Position numbers and translations under genes: made by a program. Below, piece after piece: positions 14,644-21,380 of a stretch of DNA of 30,634 nucleotides (its first letter is position 1; every line of letters starts with the position of its first letter). Origin of the DNA: Chloroflexota bacterium (lineage in GTDB: Bacteria > Chloroflexota > Limnocylindria > Limnocylindrales > CSP1-4); contig JAICUV010000008.1 of the NCBI GenBank assembly GCA_025935655.1, positions 1 through 30,634 of the forward strand. The letters are read 5' to 3'. The notes under the pieces were generated by a model, which was not told the DNA's origin, ran no database searches, and worked only from the letters and a program-made list of their open reading frames with translations.

Positions 14644-15687
14644 ATGGACGACAACGACAGCACCCAGCGGTTCCAGCCGACCTCGAACGGCCACAGGCGG
14701 CGCTGGCTCGGCGTCGCGGCGCTCGTGGTCGCCATCGCGCTCGTCGGCTACGGCGCGGCGAGCTGGTACGTCTACGACCGCGTGGGCACCGCCCCCGGCG
14801 CGTGTCACGAGGAGGACCTCGCCAACTCGCCCGAGTCGTACCGGACGGGCAACGTCGACTTCCAGGCCATCGCGGACGCGAACACGATGCCGGCGCCCCA
14901 GGAGATCCGCTTCGCCTCGCGCGACCCCCAGATCCCGGACGCGAAGCTCGCGGCCTGGTGGATCCCCGCCGAAGCGGCCGATGCGCCCGCGGTCGTGCTG
15001 GTCCACGGCATCCAGTCCTGCCGTCGCGAGGCCAACGTGCTCGTCCCGGCCGGCATGCTCCATCGGGCCGGCTACTCGGTCTTCCTCATGGACATGCGCG
15101 ATCACGGCGATTCGGGCGGCGACGACCGGCGCTTCGCCGGCGGCAGCGAGGAGTATCTCGACGTCCTCGGCGGCTGGGACTGGGTCCGGGCGCAGGGCGT
15201 GCCGGCGGACCGGATCGGGATCCTGGGGCTGTCGTTCGGGGCGATCAGCTCCGTCATCGCCGGGGGCCAGGAGCCCCAGGTCGCGGCCGTGTGGGCGGAC
15301 TCCGTCGCGTCCCGGCTGGACGAGGGCATGGGCAACTTCGTGGTCGACCAGCTCGGCGACCCGACCGGCCTGTCACGCATCGTCGTGCCGGGCGCGATCC
15401 TCTGGGCGCGCCTCATCGCGGGCGACGACCTCACCCGGTTCAACCCCATCGACCAGGTCGCGAACTACACCGGGCGGTCGATCGCGTTCGTCCACGGCGC
15501 GGAGGACAAGGTGCTGCCGGCGTCGATGTCGACCGAGATGCAGGCGGCTGCCGTCGCCGCAGGGGCAACGAGCCCCGAGGCCTGGATCGTGCCCGGGGCG
15601 GGTCACACGCAGGCCGTGTTCTTCCAGCCCGCCGAGTACGAGTCTCGGATTCTGGCGTTCTTCACGGCGGCTCTCGGCGGTCCGTGA
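14644..15687 (+). CDS. Membrane-anchored alpha/beta hydrolase
   Basis: 347 residues. A basic N-terminus (GHRRRW) is followed by one hydrophobic helix (about 21-42), giving a signal anchor with the catalytic domain outside. The hydrolase core has the oxyanion segment VVLVHGIQS (117-125), the nucleophile elbow GLSFG with Ser197, a probable acid Asp288 in VHGAEDKVLP, and His321 in GAGHTQA. This is the serine esterase/peptidase-like S9/S33-type alpha/beta fold, similar to YqkD/BAAT-like hydrolases. The substrate cannot be read. A ribosome site GAAGGGA lies close to the ATG. It is followed by another hydrolase with its own promoter. Confidence 0.88.
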   Translation: MDDNDSTQRFQPTSNGHRRRWLGVAALVVAIALVGYGAASWYVYDRVGTAPGACHEEDLANSPESYRTGNVDFQAIADANTMPAPQEIRFASRDPQIPDAKLAAWWIPAEAADAPAVVLVHGIQSCRREANVLVPAGMLHRAGYSVFLMDMRDHGDSGGDDRRFAGGSEEYLDVLGGWDWVRAQGVPADRIGILGLSFGAISSVIAGGQEPQVAAVWADSVASRLDEGMGNFVVDQLGDPTGLSRIVVPGAILWARLIAGDDLTRFNPIDQVANYTGRSIAFVHGAEDKVLPASMSTEMQAAAVAAGATSPEAWIVPGAGHTQAVFFQPAEYESRILAFFTAALGGP

Positions 15688-15701
15688 GCCCTCGCCCGGC
15701 C

Positions 15702-15707
15702 TAGACT
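15702..15707 (+). promoter_or_regulatory. -10 element of the CocE/NonD hydrolase gene (candidate leaderless promoter)
   Basis: TAGACT lies 8 bases before the ATG at 15716, with no Shine-Dalgarno between. The same hexamer precedes thyX at 28863. Confidence 0.5.
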
Positions 15708-15715
15708 CGCCGGCG

Positions 15716-17779
15716 ATGACACCTGACGCCCAGCCGATCCCCGCGAGCGAGCCGCGCCATGCCCACGAGGTCCGCTGGGACGTGCGGGTCCCGGTCCGCG
15801 ACGGCCTCGAGCTGTCGGCCAACCTGTGGCTCCCGCTCCCCTCCTCGGACGCGCCGGACGAGACGTTCCCGGTCATCCTCGAGATGATCCCCTACGGCAA
15901 GGACAGCTGGCGCCGCAACGCCGACACGTCGCGCGGCCGGTGGCTCGCCGCCCGCGGGTTCGCGCTGTGCCGGCTGGACGTCCGCGGGACCGGCAGCTCG
16001 CCGGGCGTCGCGCTGGACGAGTACACCGAGGCGGAGACGCTCGACGGGTACGACACCGTGGAGTGGCTGGCCGCCCAGCCCTGGTGCAACGGCAACGTCG
16101 GGATGTGGGGCATCAGCTACGGCGGGTTCACGGCGATCCAGGTCGCCAGGCTGCGGCCGCCGCACCTGCGCGCGATCCTGCCGATGTACGCGACCGACGA
16201 CCGGTACCGCGACGACGTCCACATCCGCGGCGGCTGCGTGACCGCGAGCGAGAAGAGCCAGTACGCGGTGAGCCAGCTGGGCATGAACGCGATGCCCCCG
16301 TACCCCGCCTTCGCCGGCCCCGACTGGCGCGACCGCTGGCGCGAGCGGCTCGAGGCGACGCCGCCGTGGCTCATGGCCTGGGTCCGCGAGCAGACCGACG
16401 GCCCGTACTGGCGGCGCGGATCGCTGGCCCCGGACTACGACGCGCTCGAGTGCGCGGTGTTCCAGGTCGCGGGCTGGGCAGACTCGTACGTGGACCCGGC
16501 GTTCCGGATCCAGGAGCGCTGCCGGAGCGCCGTCTCGGTGCGGACGCTCGTCGGCAACTGGGTCCACTCGTTCCCGTCCGACGCCTACCCCGGCCCCAAC
16601 CTGGACTGGCTCCACGAGCTCGTCAGGTTCTTCGACCGCTATCTCAAGGACATCCCCAACGGCTGGGAGCACGAGCCCGCGATCACCTGGTTCGAGCACG
16701 ACTACGCGGCCCCGGAGGCGTTCCCCGCCGCGTGGCCGGGCCGCTGGCGCGCCGCGGGTACGTTCCCCGTCGCCGGCACGACGCCCACGACCTGGCACCT
16801 GGGCGACGGGACGCTCGCGCCCGAGCCGGCCGCCACCGACGCCGTCGACACGATCCGCCACCGCGCGACGACGGGCACGTCCGGGGCCCTCAGCTGGGGT
16901 GCGGGCTGGCACCCCAACGGCCTCGCCCGGGACCTCCGCCCCGACGAGCTGCACGGCGCGACCTACACCACGGAGCCGCTGGCCGAGCCGCTGGCGGTCA
17001 TCGGCGTCCCCGAGGCCGTGCTCCACGTGACGGCGTCCATGGCCGTCGCGACGTGCGTCGTCCGGCTGTCCGAGGTCGACGCGGACGGGACCTCGTCGCT
17101 CGTCGCGACGGGCGTCCTCAACCTGACCCACCGGCTGTCCGACACGGACCCCTCGCCGATGCCGACCCGCGGCCTCGCCACCGAGGAGGTCCGGATCCCG
17201 CTGCGCACGACGGGCTACCGGTTCACGCCCGGGCGCCGGATCCGGCTCACGGTCCTCACGTCCTACTGGCCCGTCCTGTGGCCATCGCCGATGACCGGCG
17301 AGCTCCGCGTCCACCACGGGCCGGCGACGCCCTCGCGCCTGGTGCTCCCGGTGCTCCCGGCGAGCGCGCCGACGCTCGAGCCGCCGGCGTTCCGGCTCGA
17401 CCCCCCGGTGCTCGACGAGGTGGGCACGGACGAGGAGGACGCGCCCGAGTGGCGGATCGAGGAGGACGTCATCCGGGGCACGACCGCGGTCACGATCTTC
17501 GGCGGCGGCGCCTCGACCCAGGAGGACGGCTCCCGGCTGTACTCGTCGGAGCGCCTCGTGCTCACGGCCTCGGACGCGGACCCGGCCCACGCGCGGCTCG
17601 ACAGCGACGTGGTCTACCGCTACACGGTCGACGACAGCGACGTGGACATCCGTGCACAGGGGGAGATCGCCAGCGACGAGGGGGCGTTCCACGTGCGGGT
17701 GGCGCTGGACGTCCGCCTCGACGGCGAGCCGTTCTTCGCCCGCGAGTGGCGGGAGTCGATCCCGCGCACCCTCGTGTGA
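15716..17779 (+). CDS. CocE/NonD family hydrolase (X-Pro dipeptidyl-peptidase S15-like)
   Basis: 687 residues, as expected for the family. The N-terminal alpha/beta fold contains VRDGLELSANLWLP, the MIPYGK segment with the oxyanion Tyr, and LDVRGTGSSPG. The nucleophile elbow is GISYGG with Ser134. The acid is probably the Asp in GWADSYVDP, and the base His lies in GNWVHSFP. The C-terminal part (from about residue 350) is the beta-sandwich of X-Pro dipeptidyl peptidases and cocaine esterase. Family members cleave acyl esters, amides or glutaryl-type beta-lactams; the substrate here is unknown. No signal peptide is seen, so it is cytoplasmic. It ends 4 bases before the convergent DUF3307 gene. 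Confidence 0.92.
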   Translation: MTPDAQPIPASEPRHAHEVRWDVRVPVRDGLELSANLWLPLPSSDAPDETFPVILEMIPYGKDSWRRNADTSRGRWLAARGFALCRLDVRGTGSSPGVALDEYTEAETLDGYDTVEWLAAQPWCNGNVGMWGISYGGFTAIQVARLRPPHLRAILPMYATDDRYRDDVHIRGGCVTASEKSQYAVSQLGMNAMPPYPAFAGPDWRDRWRERLEATPPWLMAWVREQTDGPYWRRGSLAPDYDALECAVFQVAGWADSYVDPAFRIQERCRSAVSVRTLVGNWVHSFPSDAYPGPNLDWLHELVRFFDRYLKDIPNGWEHEPAITWFEHDYAAPEAFPAAWPGRWRAAGTFPVAGTTPTTWHLGDGTLAPEPAATDAVDTIRHRATTGTSGALSWGAGWHPNGLARDLRPDELHGATYTTEPLAEPLAVIGVPEAVLHVTASMAVATCVVRLSEVDADGTSSLVATGVLNLTHRLSDTDPSPMPTRGLATEEVRIPLRTTGYRFTPGRRIRLTVLTSYWPVLWPSPMTGELRVHHGPATPSRLVLPVLPASAPTLEPPAFRLDPPVLDEVGTDEEDAPEWRIEEDVIRGTTAVTIFGGGASTQEDGSRLYSSERLVLTASDADPAHARLDSDVVYRYTVDDSDVDIRAQGEIASDEGAFHVRVALDVRLDGEPFFAREWRESIPRTLV

Positions 17780-17783
17780 CGGG

Positions 17784-18707
17784 TCAGCCGAGCGAGGCCA
17801 GCGCCGCCATCGCGAGCAGCGCCGAGGCCACCGCCACGCTCACGCTGGCGAGCGTCCCGAGCAGGAAGTACTCCACGTATCCGCGGTCCTCCAGCTGCCG
17901 CCACCGCGCGACGGCCCGCAGGCCGACGACGATCGCGATCCCGGCGACGCTGCCGAGCAGCACGAACGCCACGATGAGCAGCCGCTCGAACGCGGCGATC
18001 GTCGCCTCGATCCGGCCCGGCGCCCCGACCGGCACGGCGTTGGAGGGTGGCGTCGTCGCGGGTGCGGGCACGGCGCCCTCGGCCGCGGGCCCTGGGTTGA
18101 GCTCGCGCGGGGACAGCAGCGCCATCGCGAAGTAGTACGCGCCACGGGTGTTCACGAGGAACACCGAGATGAAGACCACGCTCGTCAGGACGAGGGCGTG
18201 GACGGCGGTCCGGTCGAACGACCGGAGGATGAGGTTCACGAGGTCGACCCACTGGGCCGTGAGCGGGACGCTCTCGAGGATCACCAGCCAGCCCACGAGC
18301 GCGAACGTCATGTGCAGCGCCTGGTCGGCGAGGAACAGCATCCCGGGCCAGGGCGTCCACGCCCCGCCGAGCCCCGACGGCACGAGGAAGCCCGCCCGGT
18401 CCCGCCGGGCGACGGCCTGTGCCTGGGCCGCCGCCTCCGCGCGGCGGGTCGCCTGGACCTTCCAGCGGTCCACCAGCATGTGCGAGACGGCCACGAGCAC
18501 CAGGTACACCAGCCCGGGGACGCCGAACGCGATGACCGCCGGCACGAGGCACAGCGCGACGTGGAACCCGTGCGTGGCCAGCGCCCGGTAGCCCTCGCGG
18601 GTGCCGTTCGCCTTGTTGATCGCGATCCAGTCGTTCTGGAGGACGAAGTCCGCGACCAGGTGCGCGAAGACCAGCCAGACGACGACGAGCGTCGTGTCGG
18701 GCGTCAC
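17784..18707 (-). CDS. DUF3307 domain-containing multi-pass membrane protein
   Basis: 307 residues. The N-terminus LVFAHLVADFVLQNDW is the hallmark of DUF3307, followed by KANGTREGYRALATHGFH and a second conserved HMLVDRWK. About seven hydrophobic segments are visible, with a cytoplasmic Ala/Gln/Arg-rich loop after the first domain and a Pro/Ala-rich linker before the last two helices. The family has no assigned function. The start is GTG at 18707, inside the stop of a 12-codon ORF (GTGA, 18704-18707). No separate ribosome site is seen, so initiation probably depends on that leader ORF. Confidence 0.85.
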   Translation of the reverse strand: MTPDTTLVVVWLVFAHLVADFVLQNDWIAINKANGTREGYRALATHGFHVALCLVPAVIAFGVPGLVYLVLVAVSHMLVDRWKVQATRRAEAAAQAQAVARRDRAGFLVPSGLGGAWTPWPGMLFLADQALHMTFALVGWLVILESVPLTAQWVDLVNLILRSFDRTAVHALVLTSVVFISVFLVNTRGAYYFAMALLSPRELNPGPAAEGAVPAPATTPPSNAVPVGAPGRIEATIAAFERLLIVAFVLLGSVAGIAIVVGLRAVARWRQLEDRGYVEYFLLGTLASVSVAVASALLAMAALASLG

Positions 18708-18742
18708 CCGTGGACCAGCCGCGCGACGATGCGAGCAGTCAT
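18704..18742 (-). CDS. 12-codon leader ORF translationally coupled to the DUF3307 gene
   Basis: It encodes MTARIVARLVHG and ends in a TGA that overlaps the GTG start of the DUF3307 gene by 4 bases. Seven bases upstream of its ATG, TAGGCT (18750-18755, minus strand) fits a -10, so transcription would begin at its first base. It may serve only to bring ribosomes to the downstream start. The peptide itself resembles nothing I recognise. Confidence 0.45.
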   Translation of the reverse strand: MTARIVARLVHG

Positions 18743-18749
18743 GCGCGGG

Positions 18750-18755
18750 AGCCTA
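18750..18755 (-). promoter_or_regulatory. -10 element upstream of the leader ORF
   Basis: TAGGCT on the minus strand, 7 bases before the ATG at 18742; no convincing -35 is visible. Confidence 0.45.
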
Positions 18756-18798
18756 CCCGACGCGCTTCGGCCATCCGTGTCATTCCGCCGACACCGGT

Positions 18799-18824
18799 GC
18801 GGGCACCCACCGGGGTGTGCCCGC
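18799..18824 (-). terminator. Candidate terminator hairpin after the FAD/NAD(P) oxidoreductase gene
   Basis: A perfect 8-bp GC-rich stem (18799-18806 with 18817-18824) with a 10-base loop, starting one base after the stop codon at 18826. There is no T tract. Its placement between two co-directional genes with separate promoters supports a termination or mRNA 3'-end role. Confidence 0.45.
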
Positions 18825-18825
18825 C

Positions 18826-20355
18826 TCAGGCGGCGGACGCCTCGTGGAGCACGCCCTCGAGGGCGGCACGGAGGCCCTCGACGTGGCCCGGCGTCTCGAA
18901 ATCCAGCAGCGGGTGGCCGGGCAGCGCGGTCTCGGCGAGCCGCCCGTCGTGGCGGACGTACACCACCGGGTAGATCGCGCCGGTCCCGTCGGCCTCCACG
19001 GTCATCGCGATGACGTCCTGGGTCATGCCGTCCAGCGCGTGCACGAGCGGCACGATCCCCTCGTCGCGGAAGCCGTCGTCGGCGAGCGAGATCACCCGCG
19101 CGAGGTACGCCTTCTGGTGCCACAGCTCGGGCGCCCGCGTCGCCTCCCGCAGGAGGAACGGCACGATGGCGTCGGCCTCGACGATCGGGCGCTCGGTGAC
19201 CACGCCGAAGTGGGTCTCGGCGACGTGGCGGGCGAGGATCAGGCCGTTGTAGCGATGCCCCTGGACGGCGCCCGAGTAGGACGGGATCCCGTGCTTGCGC
19301 AGCCCGGACGACGCCTGGGTGATGGTCCCGGCGAAGTAGATCCCCGGGACCGAGGCGCTCTCCCACAGCGGCGTCACGGCGGGCAGCTTGGCCTGCCCGA
19401 ACGTCTCGACGCCCAGCTCCGGCAGGTCGCGAAGCGGACACGTGAACCCGGTCGCGGCGATGACCTCGTCGACCTCGACGCTCAGCTCCTCGCTCGTGTC
19501 GGTGCGCTTGATGTCGACCCGCAGCCCGCCCTCGACCTGCACGATCGCCGCGATCGAGGCGTCGAGGATCTTCACGCCGAGGCCGAGGTAGTTGTCCTCG
19601 AACGGCTGCACGTAGCGCGCCCGCACGCCCGCCAGCGACCGCTTCTCGATCGAGGTCTTCGCGGGCGACGGCGAACAGACCGTGATCGACGATGCCCAGG
19701 CCGCGAGGCCGGACGCGAGCTCGAAGCCCGAGTTCTGCTTGCCGATGATGAAGATCCGCTTGCCGGCGTACGACGACGCCTCGCGCGTGTCCGCGTAGTG
19801 GCGGGCGAGCTCGATGCCTGGCGGCGAGGGACTCCACGGCTGCGCGACGCCGACCGCGAGGACGAGCAGCTTCGCCCGGTACTCGCCGTCCGTCGTCTGG
19901 AGCACGAACCGCGTCCCGTCCGGACCGTCCACCCTGGACGTCGACTCCCAGGTGCAGCCATAGCGCACGGCGATGCCCGCCCGCTCCGCGAACGCCTCGA
20001 GGTTGGCCTGCATCTCCGGCCGCGACGGGAAGTAGGACGAGCCGTCCATGAACGCCGCCTGCATCGAGCGCAGCTCGGGCTCGAACGTCACGAGGCTGTT
20101 CCAGTCGTAGCGCTGGTACTCGCGCGATGTGCGCGCCTCGGGGGCGTACGGCTTGGTCCACGACAGGAGCCGCTGGAAGAACGGCCACTTGCGGAACATG
20201 CCACCCGCCGCCGGATCGGCGGACAGGACCGCGTGCTCGATGCCGTAGTGGTGGAGGCCGTACGAGGCCTGCAGGCCGCCCGGCCCGGAGCCGATGACGA
20301 TGACCGGGTACTCGCCCGGGGGGAACGGGCGGTCGTCGGTCTCGGGTGACGCCAT
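18826..20355 (-). CDS. FAD/NAD(P)-dependent oxidoreductase (flavin monooxygenase / thioredoxin-reductase-like fold)
   Basis: 509 residues. The FAD Rossmann motif is GSGPGG at 22-27. A long flavin-monooxygenase-like region follows, with FRKWPFFQRLLSW and a sequence binding the second nucleotide, IFIIGKQNSGFE, in place of the canonical GxGxSG. The later motif VIAATGF and FAGTITQASSGLRKHG complete a two-dinucleotide-binding-domain fold. There is no CxxC redox pair, so it is not a classical thioredoxin reductase. The reaction is unknown; NAD(P)H-dependent oxygenation or reduction of a small molecule is plausible. It starts 4 bases after the stop of a cNMP-fold protein gene. Related proteins in which a cNMP domain is fused to such a reductase are known, suggesting functional coupling. 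Confidence 0.85.
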   Translation of the reverse strand: MASPETDDRPFPPGEYPVIVIGSGPGGLQASYGLHHYGIEHAVLSADPAAGGMFRKWPFFQRLLSWTKPYAPEARTSREYQRYDWNSLVTFEPELRSMQAAFMDGSSYFPSRPEMQANLEAFAERAGIAVRYGCTWESTSRVDGPDGTRFVLQTTDGEYRAKLLVLAVGVAQPWSPSPPGIELARHYADTREASSYAGKRIFIIGKQNSGFELASGLAAWASSITVCSPSPAKTSIEKRSLAGVRARYVQPFEDNYLGLGVKILDASIAAIVQVEGGLRVDIKRTDTSEELSVEVDEVIAATGFTCPLRDLPELGVETFGQAKLPAVTPLWESASVPGIYFAGTITQASSGLRKHGIPSYSGAVQGHRYNGLILARHVAETHFGVVTERPIVEADAIVPFLLREATRAPELWHQKAYLARVISLADDGFRDEGIVPLVHALDGMTQDVIAMTVEADGTGAIYPVVYVRHDGRLAETALPGHPLLDFETPGHVEGLRAALEGVLHEASAA

Positions 20356-20359
20356 GGCC

Positions 20360-20782
20360 CTAGCTCCGCCAGCGGTTCGCGTTGCGCAGCCGCCGGGCCT
20401 GGGCCTGCAGCATCCGGTACATGACGCGTGGGTACGAGACGAGGAACGGCTCGACCGCGACGCCCGGCATCGCGAGACAGGTCATCGGGGTGACCGCGAC
20501 GATGTCCGCGGTCGGCGGCTCGCCCAGGAGGATCGACACCTCGCCGAAGAAGTCGCCGCGATGGAGCTCGGAGCGCTTCGTGCCGTCGATGGTGACGTCC
20601 GCGTCGCCCTCGAGGATCACGTAGAAGCCCGTGGCGGAGAGCCCCTGGCGCAGGATCCGCTCGCCCTGCGGGAAATAGACCTCCTCGAACGTGCCCGCGA
20701 CCCCGAGGAGCTGCGGCGTCTGCAGGTCCCCGAACAGGGCGAACCCCGCGAGAATGTCCGCGATCTCCTCTCGCGTGGCCAC
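20360..20782 (-). CDS. Cyclic nucleotide-binding-fold protein with altered phosphate-binding cassette
   Basis: 140 residues, consisting only of the cNMP-binding (CAP-ED) beta barrel plus terminal helices and no DNA-binding domain. LFGDLQTPQLLG, YFPQGERILRQG and FYVILEGDADVTI are the usual strands. The phosphate-binding cassette reads GDFFGEVSILLGEPPTAD. The ribose-binding Glu81 is kept, but the position of the phosphate-binding Arg is Pro90, so cAMP or cGMP binding is doubtful. The start is GTG at 20782 with GGAGG at 20790-20794 (7-base spacing). It forms an operon with the oxidoreductase downstream and is divergent from a second, canonical cNMP protein. Confidence 0.85.
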   Translation of the reverse strand: MATREEIADILAGFALFGDLQTPQLLGVAGTFEEVYFPQGERILRQGLSATGFYVILEGDADVTIDGTKRSELHRGDFFGEVSILLGEPPTADIVAVTPMTCLAMPGVAVEPFLVSYPRVMYRMLQAQARRLRNANRWRS

Positions 20783-20874
20783 GCCGTCGCCTCCAGTCAC
20801 ATCGGAATCGCGGCTGCCCGTGCCGCACTCGGCATCCTTGCACACCGGCGCGGGGAACGCACCGCGGGAGCGCA

Positions 20875-20904
20875 TTGACGACGCACGGCCGTGCGGCGCA
20901 CGAT
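20875..20904 (+). promoter_or_regulatory. Promoter with embedded 14-bp palindrome (20882-20895)
   Basis: TTGACG (20875-20880), an 18-base spacer and CACGAT (20899-20904) fit a housekeeping-type promoter for the gene starting at 20934. The spacer holds a perfect 14-bp palindrome, CGCACGGCCGTGCG, exactly where a repressor would block RNA polymerase. Confidence 0.5.
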
Positions 20905-20933
20905 GTCCGCTCAGCCGACCCCCAGGAGGACGC

Positions 20934-21362
20934 ATGACCCTGACCGCGGACCGCCGTGCATCGCTCATCGGCGCGTGCCCGTTGTTCCAGGGTCTCGTGC
21001 CGGCGGATCTCGAGGCCGTGGCCGCGCTCGCCATCGAGGTCGACTTTCCGGCGGAGCGGGTCATCGCCCGCCAGGGCGAGATCGGCACGGGGTTCTTCAT
21101 CGTCGTGAGCGGTCGGGTGCGGGTCGTCCGCGACGGCACCACGGTGGCGCACCTCGGCCCGGGCGAGTTCTTCGGCGAGCTGTCCGTCCTGGACGGCGGG
21201 CCGCGGGTCGCCCAGGTCGTGACCGACGAGCCGACGGTGTGTCTCGCGATCGCGTCGTGGGACTTCGAACGCGTGCTGCGCGAGGAGCCCGGGGTGGCCC
21301 TGGCGGTGCTCAAGGTCGTCGCGGCGCGCCTGCGCGAGGTCACCTCCGACCACCGGACGTAG
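20934..21362 (+). CDS. Cyclic nucleotide-binding domain protein (canonical cassette)
   Basis: 142 residues, a single CAP-ED barrel without effector domain. The cassette is GEFFGELSVLDGGPRVA, with Glu82 for the ribose and Arg91 for the cyclic phosphate, so it should bind cAMP or cGMP. FPAERVIARQGEIGTGFFIV is the expected core of the barrel. The ATG is preceded by AGGAGG at 20924-20929, at a short spacing of 4. It lies 18 bases upstream of a cyclase/NTPase gene and probably shares its transcript, linking a nucleotide sensor to a potential nucleotide source. Relatives in which the barrel is fused to a membrane channel, kinase or reductase have the output domain this protein lacks, so a partner protein is likely. 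Confidence 0.9.
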   Translation: MTLTADRRASLIGACPLFQGLVPADLEAVAALAIEVDFPAERVIARQGEIGTGFFIVVSGRVRVVRDGTTVAHLGPGEFFGELSVLDGGPRVAQVVTDEPTVCLAIASWDFERVLREEPGVALAVLKVVAARLREVTSDHRT

Positions 21363-21380
21363 GAGCTGCTGCCGCGCCCC

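Noticed and set aside
14009..15715. A long N-terminal extension of the CocE/NonD hydrolase frame
   Set aside because: The extension is antisense to the Nudix gene and out of frame with the alpha/beta hydrolase. The family begins naturally at 15716, where TAGACT precedes the ATG.
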